Notes: generated by a model not told the origin, from the letters alone. A stretch of DNA of 64,000 nt from Lysobacterales bacterium (GCA_022844165.1 JALHMH010000011.1:1-64000); one strand, 5' to 3'; shown: positions 54,014 through 62,373, counted from the stretch's first letter. Numbers and translations are program-made.

Positions 54014-54447
54014 TCGTCGTCCATCACAGCGGTAAAGAATGGGTTGTGCACGGCGATGCCGAAATAGGATTGGCCGTGGTTCAAATCTTCAGAGTAGATC
54101 ACTTTGCAACTGCCGCGCTCGGCGGCGGCAACGATGAGACTGTCCCACCACGACAACTGATAACGTGCTCTGGCATCGAGTGCTCGCCGGATCATCGCGA
54201 AATCCGGCGTCACCAGCTGGCAATCTCGATAGCGTTCCAGGTAGTCGCGAATTTCCCCGGTTGAGAATGGAAGGCGCCGCTTCGACAGCGCGGCGACGGT
54301 TTCGATCAGGACTTGAGGCGATAGCACCAGGCAATTGGCAGCGATCAGGTCTGCGATCAGACCGAAAGCGACGGGCTGTTTGTGGAGTGCATCAATGTCC
54401 AGTGCGTAAACCAGAACGTTAGTGTCAACGAAGCACGGGCCGGTCAT
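54010..54447 (-). CDS. vapC: PIN-domain toxin VapC
   Basis: A 145-residue PIN-domain ribonuclease, the toxin of a type II system. The conserved acidic residues are present: Asp8 in FVDTNVLVYALD, Glu49 in SPQVLIETVAAL, Asp102 in YQLSWWDSLIVAAA and Asp121 in YSEDLNHGQ. VapC enzymes cut tRNA or rRNA; the target here is unknown. The start overlaps the end of the vapB gene by 23 bases and the stop overlaps the glyS start by 4 bases. It is inserted between glyQ and glyS, which are normally adjacent. All active-site residues are intact, so it is probably functional. Confidence 0.9.
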   Translation of the reverse strand: MTGPCFVDTNVLVYALDIDALHKQPVAFGLIADLIAANCLVLSPQVLIETVAALSKRRLPFSTGEIRDYLERYRDCQLVTPDFAMIRRALDARARYQLSWWDSLIVAAAERGSCKVIYSEDLNHGQSYFGIAVHNPFFTAVMDDE

Positions 54448-54670
54448 ACAAGGACTCGCGGTCAAATTTTTCGCCGCCTGCCGAGCGCGCCAGTTTGCGC
54501 ACAACGCGCCGGAATTCTTCGGCGCGCGCCTGAGCCGAAGAATCCGCCTCACGCGCCAGCTTGTGCAGATGCTCGCGGAGCATTTGTGTCACTGTTGTGT
54601 TGCGCTCGGCGGCAAGTTTGCGAACCCGGTGCAAGACATCTTCATTCACCGAAAGCGTCAGGTTCTTCAT
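54425..54670 (-). CDS. vapB: Ribbon-helix-helix antitoxin VapB-like
   Basis: An 81-residue protein. The first 40 residues form a ribbon-helix-helix DNA-binding domain (KNLTLSVNEDVLHRVRKLA, then TTVTQMLREHLHKLAREA) and the rest is a charged helix that would wrap around and inhibit the toxin. It lies upstream of vapC with 23 bases of overlap. A 7-bp inverted repeat directly before the start codon is a likely site for autorepression. The start at 54670 is the only good one. Confidence 0.88.
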   Translation of the reverse strand: MKNLTLSVNEDVLHRVRKLAAERNTTVTQMLREHLHKLAREADSSAQARAEEFRRVVRKLARSAGGEKFDRESLYDRPVLR

Positions 54671-54677
54671 GACCCAA

Positions 54678-54692
54678 AAACTTAATAAGTTT
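54678..54692. promoter_or_regulatory. Inverted repeat, likely VapB operator
   Basis: The 15-base element aaacttaataagttt has perfect 7-base arms around one central base, and is A/T-rich in a G/C-rich genome. It lies 8-22 bases upstream of the antitoxin start, within the 80-base gap after glyQ. Ribbon-helix-helix antitoxins repress their own promoters through such sites. Autoregulation is inferred. Confidence 0.6.
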
Positions 54693-54750
54693 CAGCAATG
54701 ATAGGCTTTTTCCGAGGACGATCAACAATTGAGCGGACTGAACGATCGCG

Positions 54751-55659
54751 TCAATTGTCTCTGGCGCTTGTGCTCGGCGCTGATTTCTCCTGAGTTTCCG
54801 CAACACCGCCGACATACGCCTCCGCCACACCCTTGGCGATCGTGCGCACGCGAAGGATGAAACGTTGACGCTCGGTCACCGAAATGGCGCGTCGGGCGTC
54901 GAGCAAGTTAAAGCAATGGCTGGCTTTGCACACCTGATCGTAGGCAGGAAGTGGCAGTCCAATGGCAGTCAAACGTTGTGCTTCGGATTCGTGATGGTCG
55001 AAAGCATGGAATAGCTCCGCCACGTTGGCTTCTTCGAAGTTGTAGCGGCTCTGTTCGACTTCGTTTTGATGGAACACGTCCCGGTAGGTGACCGTACCGA
55101 ACGGACCTGTCGTCCACACCAGATCGTAGACGTTTTCAACGTTTTGCAAGTACATCGCCAAACGTTCCAGTCCATAGGTGATTTCTCCGGTGACCGGCTT
55201 GCATTCAATGCCGCCGGCCTGCTGGAAGTAAGTGAACTGTGTCACCTCCATGCCATTGAGCCACACTTCCCAGCCCAGGCCCCATGCGCCCAGCGTCGGC
55301 GACTCCCAATTGTCTTCCACGAGGCGCAAGTCGTGCGTGAGCGGATCGATGCCGAGCGCTTTCAGCGAGCCAAAGTACAAATCGAGGATGTTCTTAGGGC
55401 TTGGCTTCAGAACGACCTGGTATTGATAGTAGTGCTGAAGGCGGTTCGGGTTTTCGCCGTACCGCCCGTCTGTTGGTCGTCGCGATGGCTGGACGTAAGC
55501 CGCATGCCAGGGTTTGGGACCGAGGCAGCGCAAAAAAGTGGCTGGGTGGAAGGTGCCGGCGCCCACCTCCGTGTCCAGTGGCTGGATGAGTACGCAGCCT
55601 TGGTCCGCCCAGTATTGGTTAAGGCGTTGGATGACATCTTGAAAGCTCGGCGCAGGCAT
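54751..55659 (-). CDS. glyQ: Glycyl-tRNA synthetase alpha subunit
   Basis: Catalytic alpha chain of the bacterial glycyl-tRNA synthetase. The 302-residue length agrees with the usual 303. Class II motifs are visible in [40 protein letters not shown] and the [20 protein letters not shown] region. The start at 55659 ([17 protein letters not shown]) matches the family; the frame remains open to 55734 without a domain. It is followed not by glyS but by an intruding vapBC pair. A beta-lactamase gene lies 43 bases upstream on the same strand. Confidence 0.97.
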   Translation of the reverse strand: MPAPSFQDVIQRLNQYWADQGCVLIQPLDTEVGAGTFHPATFLRCLGPKPWHAAYVQPSRRPTDGRYGENPNRLQHYYQYQVVLKPSPKNILDLYFGSLKALGIDPLTHDLRLVEDNWESPTLGAWGLGWEVWLNGMEVTQFTYFQQAGGIECKPVTGEITYGLERLAMYLQNVENVYDLVWTTGPFGTVTYRDVFHQNEVEQSRYNFEEANVAELFHAFDHHESEAQRLTAIGLPLPAYDQVCKASHCFNLLDARRAISVTERQRFILRVRTIAKGVAEAYVGGVAETQEKSAPSTSARDN

Positions 55660-55702
55660 GGTTCGAACGTTGAACGAAGATTCCCCATTCTCGCACGCCG
55701 GG

Positions 55703-56557
55703 CTACAAGCGCGTTGCAACGAATGCACCGACATCCTTCAGAACGGCCTCGTCCGCTGCACGGACACCAGGGTTTGCGGCGCTCGCTTCGAAGTACGCAG
55801 CGATTGTGATAACGCGACCTTGATGCCAGATCACGGCAATGTCGTTGATCTTGTCGTGCATCACATCAGCGAGACCGGTGCCGGTTTTATCGCCTGCGAC
55901 GATGTTCTCGGGCAAGCCGGCGCGCAATCGGCGCAGGCCGGTTTGGGTTTCGATCATCCAGCGCCGGAGGGTTTCTTGTGCCGTCGCGGATACCCCATCG
56001 GCACTGAACAGGTGCGCCAATAGCCCAGCCATGGCACGCGGGGTCGTTGTGTCGCGGACTTCACCGGGTGGAACCAGGTTCATCTCCGTTTCGTAACGGT
56101 CCAAGCGCGTCTTTGAATCGCCCATCTCGCGACAGAACTCGTTGAACGCGGCGGGGCCGCCCAGTTGGCGCAACAGCAAATTGGCGGCGAGGTTGTCGCT
56201 GGTTTTTTGTGCCGCTTCTGCCAGTTCGACGACGCGCATCGATTGGCCCAGGTACGGCTCGGTGCTCGGCATGTGCATGATCCGATCCGACTCGCGAATG
56301 GCGAGTCTTTTATTCAAGGAGATTTTTCCCTGATCGGCCCGGTGCAGCACCATTGCCGCCAACGCCAGCTTAAAGGTCGAACACAGTCCAAAACGTTCGT
56401 CCGCGCGATGGCCGGTGGACGTTTCGCCGTCATCGAGAAAGACGCCTAATCGACCACCCGAATGACGTTCTATGGCTGCGAGTTCGTTCTCCCTTGCATA
56501 GGCCAGCAGCGGCACAGTCAGGGCGGCACCGAGCAGGCCGCGACGCGATAAGTTCAT
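55703..56557 (-). CDS. Class A beta-lactamase
   Basis: A 284-residue serine beta-lactamase. All class A motifs are present: STFK (Ser60 nucleophile, Lys63; Ambler 70-73), SDN at 120-122, the omega-loop RYETEMN with Glu156 (Ambler 166) and KTG at 224-226. A twin-arginine-like leader starts the protein ([20 protein letters not shown]), suggesting Tat export to the periplasm. A cysteine precedes the nucleophile (Cys59), as in several class A enzymes. No transposon or integron features surround it, so it looks chromosomal and intrinsic. No divergent AmpR-type regulator is adjacent. The glyQ-vapBC-glyS run follows on the same strand. Confidence 0.94.
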   Translation of the reverse strand: MNLSRRGLLGAALTVPLLAYARENELAAIERHSGGRLGVFLDDGETSTGHRADERFGLCSTFKLALAAMVLHRADQGKISLNKRLAIRESDRIMHMPSTEPYLGQSMRVVELAEAAQKTSDNLAANLLLRQLGGPAAFNEFCREMGDSKTRLDRYETEMNLVPPGEVRDTTTPRAMAGLLAHLFSADGVSATAQETLRRWMIETQTGLRRLRAGLPENIVAGDKTGTGLADVMHDKINDIAVIWHQGRVITIAAYFEASAANPGVRAADEAVLKDVGAFVATRL

Positions 56558-56691
56558 AGGTCCCCCAGTTGTGGAGACACCACGCTACGGTGAGCTTCGG
56601 CCGAATCTGTGGCGCTGGCGAGGCACAAATCAGACAAGCTTGAATGCAATCGGCGCTTCCACCGGGAACCTGGGCACGCTAAATTGCAGGC

Positions 56692-57330
56692 ATGACGCAA
56701 ATCCTGATCGCCGACGACCACCCGCTGTTTCGCCAGGCTTTGGCGATGAGCGTGCGTGCGGTGATCGATGCTGATGTGTCCGAAGCCGCCTCACTGGAGG
56801 CCGTGCATCGGAATCTGGGCGAACATCCCGATACCGACCTGTTACTGCTCGACTTGCATATGCCAGGTAGCCATGGGCTGGCGGGACTGGCTTCAGTGCG
56901 CTCGCGTCATCCTCAGGTCGCAGTGGCGATGGTGTCGGGAAACGATGATCCGACTGTCATGCGCAAAGCCCTTGCAGCGGGAGCGCAGGCCTTCATCCCC
57001 AAAAGCGCCCCGCCCGAGCAGCTGGGCGAGGCGTTACGCGCAGTGTTCGCATGCCAGGTTTGGCTGCCGCCCGGTGTTCGTATGATCGGCAGTGATCCGG
57101 AGATCGACAAGCTCGGGCGGCTGACGCCGCAGCAGTTTCGAGTATTGGAGTTGGTCGCCGGCGGTAAACTCAACAAGCAGATCGCCGATGCGCTAGGCAT
57201 TCAAGAACGGACCGTCAAAGCGCACCTTCAGGCGATCTTTGAGAAACTCGGTGTGCGCAATCGCACTCAGGCCGGCGTCGCCCTGCGCGAACTGGCGCTG
57301 GCTGATCCTTCGCGCGGCGATTTCGGATGA
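56692..57330 (+). CDS. NarL/FixJ-type response regulator
   Basis: A 212-residue two-component response regulator: receiver domain (about 1-120) with the acidic pair DD, phospho-acceptor Asp54 in LLLDLHMPG, and Lys at IPKSAPPEQ, followed by a LuxR-type helix-turn-helix (about 143-200: LTPQQFRVLELVAGGKLNKQ then IADALGIQERTVKAHLQ). No histidine kinase is adjacent. It begins 135 bases from the divergent beta-lactamase gene. Its stop overlaps the start of the SufU-like gene (ATGA), making it the first gene of a three-gene coupled operon with a Rieske protein. Confidence 0.92.
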   Translation: MTQILIADDHPLFRQALAMSVRAVIDADVSEAASLEAVHRNLGEHPDTDLLLLDLHMPGSHGLAGLASVRSRHPQVAVAMVSGNDDPTVMRKALAAGAQAFIPKSAPPEQLGEALRAVFACQVWLPPGVRMIGSDPEIDKLGRLTPQQFRVLELVAGGKLNKQIADALGIQERTVKAHLQAIFEKLGVRNRTQAGVALRELALADPSRGDFG

Positions 57331-57779
57331 TCGAGCAGGCGTTCACCGATCTGATCTTGCGTCACAACCGCTCGCCGCTGGGGCGCGCTCGAATCGAATT
57401 TCCGAGTTTCACGGCGCGCGGTGCGAACCCGCTCTGCGGCGACGAGCTGACGCTCGATGGTCTGATCATCGATGGCCAACTCGTTGCCCTCGGATACGAG
57501 ATCGAAGCCAGCGCTTTGACGTTGGCGTCGACCTCGATCATGGTTGAGCTGTCCCAGGGCCATAGCGTCAACGACGTGCGCGTCCTTTGCAGGGCAACGC
57601 TTGGCTACCTGGCTGGCGAAAACACCGCGCCGCGATCAGAACTGGAAGCATTCGCCAGCGTCTTAGGTTACCGAAATCGGCTGAAAACCCTGACGCTGCC
57701 ATGGGCGACCTTACACGGCGCGCTCGAAGGTCGTTTGGAGACCACTACGGAAATCGCCTTGAAAGGAGAATCACTGTGA
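57327..57779 (+). CDS. SufU/IscU-like protein missing two cluster cysteines
   Basis: A 150-residue protein of the SufU (NifU N-terminal-like) Fe-S scaffold fold. The first cluster site is intact, NPLCGDELTL (Cys37 and Asp39), but the second Cys is replaced in GYEIEASALTLAS (Ser62 by alignment by eye) and the third in NRLKTLTLPWATL (Thr121). True SufU requires all three cysteines and the Asp to bind zinc or accept sulfur. It is therefore probably not a working scaffold and may be a regulatory or ferredoxin-dedicated derivative. It overlaps the response regulator stop and the Rieske start by 4 bases each. Confidence 0.75.
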   Translation: MIEQAFTDLILRHNRSPLGRARIEFPSFTARGANPLCGDELTLDGLIIDGQLVALGYEIEASALTLASTSIMVELSQGHSVNDVRVLCRATLGYLAGENTAPRSELEAFASVLGYRNRLKTLTLPWATLHGALEGRLETTTEIALKGESL

Positions 57780-58096
57780 GCGACTGGACGCGCGCATGCG
57801 CTGTCGCTGACCTTCCGTCCGGCCTTTGCAAAGTTGTCGATGTCGAAGGCGTGGCGATGCTGGTCGTCAATGTCGATGGCGGGTTTCACTGCATCGAAGA
57901 CGTTTGCACGCACGACGGTGGCGAGCTGGCCGGCGGCGCTTTGTGCGGATTTGAAATCGAATGCCCACGCCACGGCGCGCGATTCGATGTGCGCACGGGG
58001 GCGGCGCTGTGCCCGCCTGCCTATCAACCCACTGCGGTGTTTCCGATTAAGATCGAAGACGGACAGGTCTGGGTGCGAGACGATCGATGGGATTGA
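57776..58096 (+). CDS. Rieske-type 2Fe-2S ferredoxin
   Basis: A 106-residue soluble Rieske protein. Both halves of the cluster motif are present: CTHDGG (Cys44, His46) and CPRHGARFD (Cys63, His66), so two cysteines and two histidines can hold one 2Fe-2S cluster. It resembles the NirD/naphthalene-dioxygenase ferredoxin type and the non-heme ferredoxin found with some SUF systems. The GTG start at 57776 has AAAGGAG upstream and overlaps the SufU-like stop (GTGA). No oxygenase or reductase gene is beside it, so its electron partner is unknown. Confidence 0.9.
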   Translation: MSDWTRACAVADLPSGLCKVVDVEGVAMLVVNVDGGFHCIEDVCTHDGGELAGGALCGFEIECPRHGARFDVRTGAALCPPAYQPTAVFPIKIEDGQVWVRDDRWD

Positions 58097-58425
58097 AGCG
58101 CGCTTCGAATCACCTGCTGCGCGACGGCTGTACCGCGCTCGGTGGGGTCGCCTTGAAAGTGTGTCGATTCGGATGTGGCTCCCCCGATGTTCGAGGCTGA
58201 GTCAGGCGCGTTTGGCCGGCATGCCGGTCGCGACGGCGAACGCCCGGCAGCTTGCCGCCGGGTTGGTGTGGGGTCAGCAAAAGCGAGGTGTTCCGCAACG
58301 ATCATGGCCGCACAGTTTTCTTTTTTGCGCATGGCTTTCAGCCATGATCGTTGTGACACGCACGCGTCCGAGCGGAGCCGGCGATGCCCGGTGGTCTTGG
58401 ACGTAGCCTTGCCAGGTCTTGCGCA
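58097..58425. other. Intergenic region with nested inverted repeats
   Basis: This 329-base gap lies between the Rieske gene and the Ser/Thr kinase gene. A 12-bp perfect inverted repeat flanks 32 bases (58297-58308 and 58341-58352), with a third, internal arm at 58330-58336 that can pair with the same right arm. A T-run (TTTTCTTTTTT) lies between the first and second arms. No open frame with a domain was found. Confidence 0.5.
58297..58352. promoter_or_regulatory. Long inverted repeat with alternative internal stem
   Basis: Left arm aacgatcatggc (58297-58308) pairs perfectly with right arm gccatgatcgtt (58341-58352). The internal catggct (58330-58336) can instead pair with agccatg (58340-58346). 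The two pairings are mutually exclusive, a layout seen in attenuators. It lies about 75 bases before the kinase start. Function is inferred only. Confidence 0.4.
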
Positions 58426-61014
58426 ATGACGACGGACGCCACTGAACATATCGATATGTCGATTGCCCCAGGGGCGACGAGATTGCCGCCGACGACGATA
58501 GGCTCGTGGACATTGCTGCGGGAGATCGGTCGCGGCGGAATGGGCTCGGTGTATCTTGCTGAGCGGCACGGCGCGGATTTCGAACAACGCGCAGCGCTGA
58601 AGTTGATCCGTCTGGGCTTGGACAGCAAAGAAATCGTGCAGCGTTTCGCCGCTGAACGACGCATCCTGGCAAGATTGGAACATCCGAACATTGCGCGCTT
58701 GATCGATGGCGGCGTCGAGGCAGAACGTCCGTTCCTGGCAATGGAGTGGATCGATGGTTTGCCGCTGCTCGACTATGCAGCGCGCGAGGCGCTTGACGTC
58801 CGCCGGCGCGTCGCTTTGTTTCTGCGATTGTGCGAGGCGGTGGCGTATGCGCACCGCATGCTCGTTGTGCATCGCGATATCAAGCCTGGCAATGTGCTGA
58901 TCGATCGCCGTGGCGAGCCGAAGCTGCTCGATTTCGGCATCGCCAAGCTCATGCTTCAGGATAGCGACGACGACACCTCGGCCACCGGTGCGCGCTTCTT
59001 CACCCGCGCCTACGCAGCTCCCGAACAAGTTCGCGGTGAGCCGGTGACCACGGCGACCGACATTTATTCGCTGGGCGCCGTACTGTTCGAGTTGTTGTCC
59101 GGGCAGTCGCTGCACACGTCGCGGACGACCCGCCAAGACACGCGCGCATTGTTGTCGCATGCGCGCAACGAGGCCGGCGCGGACGGGCCGGCGAATGTCT
59201 CGCCGCGCGCATTGTCTGGCGATTTGTCGCTGGTCGTTGCCAAGGCGGTTCGCTTGGAACCGCAGCGTCGTTATCCGACGGTAGAGGCATTCGCCGAAGA
59301 CCTGCGCGCGTGTCTGGAGGACCGCCCGGTGCGTGCAAGGCCTGACGGTCTTGCCTATCGAACGGCCCGGTACCTGCGTCGGCACTGGCTGGGCGTCAGC
59401 GCCAGTGTCGCCGTGCTCCTGGCGATACTGGTGGGTGCCCTGGTGGCGCTGCATCAGGCATCGATCGCGCGCCAGCAGGCACTGCGTGCCGAGGCCGTGA
59501 GCGATTTTCTGGCCGGCATTTTTGAAAGCGCAACCCCGGACCAGGCCGGTGGCGAAGAGATCAGCGCCAGAGACTTGCTTGAAGTTGGCGCAACGCGTAT
59601 CGGCACAAAGCTGCGCGCAGAACCCGCGGTGCGGGCAGAGGTATACGCCACTTTGGGAAGTGCCTACTTTTATCTCGGCGACGCGGCGCGTGCGATCGAG
59701 ATGTATGAGGCGGGTCGTGCCCTGGTGATGCCGGGAGATGGAGACGGCACACACATCCGTTTGTTGTGGGGTTTGGCGCAGGCCGAGCTGTCAGCCGGGC
59801 AGTTGAGTCTGGCGCGGACGCATATCGACCAGGCGCGCTCGCAGGCGAAAGGGAATCCCGCCTGGTTGCTCGATATCGACTTGGTCGATAAGTCGATCCT
59901 GGGTGCCGAAGGGCGCATCGAAGCGGCACGGAATTTGGCCACCAGCCTTTACGAGCGGTATCGAGCGACGAGCGTTGATGCTGAGGAAACGCTGTTGGCG
60001 CAGAACGATCTGGGCGTGTGGATTTTGGCCACGGGCGAGGTCGAAGAAGCTCGCAGAATCTTTGAGGACGTACTGCAAGCGCGGCGCCGCGTATCGGGAC
60101 CGTCGCATCCCGAAGTGGCGACAACCTTGTACAACCTGCACCTTGCGCAATTGCGCGCCGGCGATGCCCAATCCGCTGAGGCAACAGCCAATGAGGCGTT
60201 GGTCTTGCGGCGCCGTATTTTGCCGCTCGGGCATCGCGACATTGCGCGCAGCCTGGGGGCGCTGGCGGCACTCGCCAATCGGCGCGGCGCGCATGCGCAA
60301 GCGCGGCAACTGCGCGTCGAGTCAGTCGACAGTCTGCGCGCTGCCCGTCGGCCCGATCTGTTGCTGCTGGGACAAGAACTCATCAATCTGGCGATCGATG
60401 AAATTCAATTGGCGGAACTCGATTCGGCGCGCGCGCATCTGGATGAGGCTTTGTATCGCTTGCGCGGTCTGGGCCCGGGCGATGCTCGCGTGCTCGATGC
60501 CGAACGCTATCGCGCGCTCGTGGATATCTATCAGGAGAAGTTCGCCGCCGCAGAGTCGGCGCTAAGGACGATTGTCGCGCGCGAGGCGGCAGCGCCCGCC
60601 AGCCCGCAACGCCTGGCGACCTTGCGCTATCTGTCGCGTGCTTTGCGACTGCAAGGACGCGGTCGCGAGGCGTTGGAAGCGATCGCGCCGGCCGCGCAGT
60701 GGTTAGCTGCCGAAGGTGTTTTTTCGGCGAACGATCGCGCACGCACGGAAGCCGAACGAGCACAGGCATGGCTGGCGCAGGGCGAAACCGAGCAGGCCAG
60801 GTCGCGCCTGGATGCCGCGCGAGCAGCTTATGGCGAGTCGTCTCCGGGCGCTGCGGATGCGGCCCAGCTGATCCTGCTACAGGCCCGAATCGAACGCGCG
60901 GCAGGAAACATCAAAGAGGCCAGACAGCTCGCCGCCGATGCCATGCGTCATCTCATCGCCGCGCGCGGCGAGCGCCATCCGGATGTGGCTGAGGCGCGAC
61001 GGATGCTGGAGTGA
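58426..61014 (+). CDS. Ser/Thr protein kinase with transmembrane and TPR domains
   Basis: An 862-residue eukaryotic-like kinase. The N-terminal catalytic domain (about 25-290) has the glycine loop GRGGMG (35-40), catalytic Lys59, HRDIKPGNVL (Asp151), DFG (169-171) and AAPEQ. A transmembrane helix lies near residue 325, followed by an extracytoplasmic TPR region to the end (visible in VEEARRIFEDVLQARRRVSG and ARAHLDEALYRLRGLG). Proteins of this design are usually encoded next to an ECF sigma factor of the type found at 32420; here they are 25 kb apart. Substrate unknown. An upstream in-frame ATG at 58384 is possible. Confidence 0.92.
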   Translation: MTTDATEHIDMSIAPGATRLPPTTIGSWTLLREIGRGGMGSVYLAERHGADFEQRAALKLIRLGLDSKEIVQRFAAERRILARLEHPNIARLIDGGVEAERPFLAMEWIDGLPLLDYAAREALDVRRRVALFLRLCEAVAYAHRMLVVHRDIKPGNVLIDRRGEPKLLDFGIAKLMLQDSDDDTSATGARFFTRAYAAPEQVRGEPVTTATDIYSLGAVLFELLSGQSLHTSRTTRQDTRALLSHARNEAGADGPANVSPRALSGDLSLVVAKAVRLEPQRRYPTVEAFAEDLRACLEDRPVRARPDGLAYRTARYLRRHWLGVSASVAVLLAILVGALVALHQASIARQQALRAEAVSDFLAGIFESATPDQAGGEEISARDLLEVGATRIGTKLRAEPAVRAEVYATLGSAYFYLGDAARAIEMYEAGRALVMPGDGDGTHIRLLWGLAQAELSAGQLSLARTHIDQARSQAKGNPAWLLDIDLVDKSILGAEGRIEAARNLATSLYERYRATSVDAEETLLAQNDLGVWILATGEVEEARRIFEDVLQARRRVSGPSHPEVATTLYNLHLAQLRAGDAQSAEATANEALVLRRRILPLGHRDIARSLGALAALANRRGAHAQARQLRVESVDSLRAARRPDLLLLGQELINLAIDEIQLAELDSARAHLDEALYRLRGLGPGDARVLDAERYRALVDIYQEKFAAAESALRTIVAREAAAPASPQRLATLRYLSRALRLQGRGREALEAIAPAAQWLAAEGVFSANDRARTEAERAQAWLAQGETEQARSRLDAARAAYGESSPGAADAAQLILLQARIERAAGNIKEARQLAADAMRHLIAARGERHPDVAEARRMLE

Positions 61015-61064
61015 GGAAGTCTGATGTGGCGGAACGTTCGGATCATGAGCGGCCGTTAGCGGCT

Positions 61065-61274
61065 TCACCCTCCGCCCAGCGCATGAACCAGTTCGAGCTG
61101 GTCGCCATCCAGGAGGACGTGATGTGGATGCTGGCTCTTCGGGACAATTTCCCGGTTGCACTCGATTGCGACGCGACGTTCGGCCAGGCCTTGCAAGCGG
61201 AGCAGGTCCGCCACGGTGCTTTCGGCCGGAAGATCGAGATCGCGCCCGTTCAGTCGAATGCGTATTGGGTTCAT
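61065..61274 (-). CDS. thiS: Sulfur carrier protein ThiS
   Basis: A 69-residue ubiquitin-like sulfur carrier for thiazole synthesis in thiamine biosynthesis. It starts with MNPIRIRLNGRDLDLP, has TVADLLRLQGL, VAIECNREIVPKSQ and the C-terminal ALGGG tail; a terminal glycine receives the thiocarboxylate. The usual partner thiG is not next to it: a convergent kinase gene lies downstream. The start overlaps the stop of the diguanylate cyclase gene (ATGA). The extra third glycine is unusual but not disabling in principle. Confidence 0.88.
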   Translation of the reverse strand: MNPIRIRLNGRDLDLPAESTVADLLRLQGLAERRVAIECNREIVPKSQHPHHVLLDGDQLELVHALGGG

Positions 61275-62182
61275 CCTTCGGTCCGATTCCGCCCAGAGCG
61301 TTTGGCCATATAAAGAAAGTTGTCGGCGATGTGCAGCAAGTCGACGGCTTTGCCATCCGCACTGGGTTGAATGGATGCCACACCGCGGCTGATGGTGACG
61401 ACTGGCGCGGTGGTCGCGCCAGCGTTGGCGATCCCCAGATCGAAGACGGCTTTGCCAAGTTCATCGGCCTTGGCGCGTGCACCTTCAATGGTTGTTTCGG
61501 GCAACAGACAAACGAATTCCTCTCCTCCGTAGCGCGCCAGCAAGTCGGCCGGACGACCCAGGCGCCCGCGCATTTCGCTGGCTACAGTGCGCAAGCAATC
61601 GTCGCCGGCCTGGTGCCCATAACAATCGTTGTAGGCTTTGAAGTGATCGAGATCCAGCAGGATCAGCGAGAGCGGCAGCTGGTTGCGCCGGCAACGTAAC
61701 CACTCGACCTGCAATCGCTCGTCGAACCAGCGCCGGTTGGCGACACCCGTCAGCCCATCGTTGAAGGCCATCGACCGTAACAGGTCCGCCTGACGCTTCA
61801 ACGCAAGGTGCGTACGCACGCGTGCCAGCACAACCGGAGGGTTGACAGGTTTGGTGATGAAATCGACTGCGCCGACCTCAAGACCGCGCGTTTCGTCTTC
61901 CACACCGTCCTTCGCCGTCACGAAAATCACCGGGACATCGCGTGTGGTTGGCTCGCTGCGCAAGCGCGCGCAGACTTCGAATCCATCGAGGCCCGGCATC
62001 ATGACATCGAGCAACACAATATCCGGCGCCCGTCGCCGACATAGCGCCAGCGCCGACTCGCCGTCCGTCGCCATCGATACTTCGAATTCGGCCTTAAGGA
62101 TCTGGTGCAGCAACTGAATGTTCGCTGGTTGGTCGTCGACCACCAGAACTCGTGCGCGCTCCGATTTAGCGATGTCGGTCAT
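61271..62182 (-). CDS. Response regulator with GGDEF (diguanylate cyclase) domain
   Basis: A 303-residue protein: receiver domain (about 10-125, phospho-acceptor Asp59 in IVLLDVMMPG, Lys in FITKPVN) and a GGDEF domain (about 135-300). The active-site motif is GGEEF (219-223) and an inhibitory I-site RPAD (210-213) sits five residues upstream, so it should make cyclic-di-GMP and be feedback-inhibited. Lys-Pro and adjacent segments are normal. It lies downstream of the hybrid histidine kinase on the same strand, a likely cognate partner, with a 191-base gap. Confidence 0.93.
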   Translation of the reverse strand: MTDIAKSERARVLVVDDQPANIQLLHQILKAEFEVSMATDGESALALCRRRAPDIVLLDVMMPGLDGFEVCARLRSEPTTRDVPVIFVTAKDGVEDETRGLEVGAVDFITKPVNPPVVLARVRTHLALKRQADLLRSMAFNDGLTGVANRRWFDERLQVEWLRCRRNQLPLSLILLDLDHFKAYNDCYGHQAGDDCLRTVASEMRGRLGRPADLLARYGGEEFVCLLPETTIEGARAKADELGKAVFDLGIANAGATTAPVVTISRGVASIQPSADGKAVDLLHIADNFLYMAKRSGRNRTEG

Positions 62183-62373
62183 TGGGCCTGATGTGCGGGT
62201 TGCGCGTTCGCTGTTGCAAGGGGCGTTTGGAACATTCGCGGGTGATTACACGGACAAATAGTGAATGCTGCGCGTCGATTAGTAAAGAGCGGTGTGCATC
62301 GCCTGCCGCGGGTCGCGCTGCATCATGAAATGCGCAGGTGAGGTATCGATACGAAATGTGCGCGTTGCGACGC

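Noticed and set aside
58327..58346. CATGGCT/AGCCATG hairpin as a terminator after the Rieske gene
   Set aside because: The T-run precedes the stem on the plus strand and there is none after it, so it does not fit an intrinsic terminator.
58024..59754. 576-residue minus-strand open frame across the Ser/Thr kinase and Rieske genes
   Set aside because: Spans three unrelated plus-strand features, histidine/arginine/glutamine-rich, no domain; a frame shadow.
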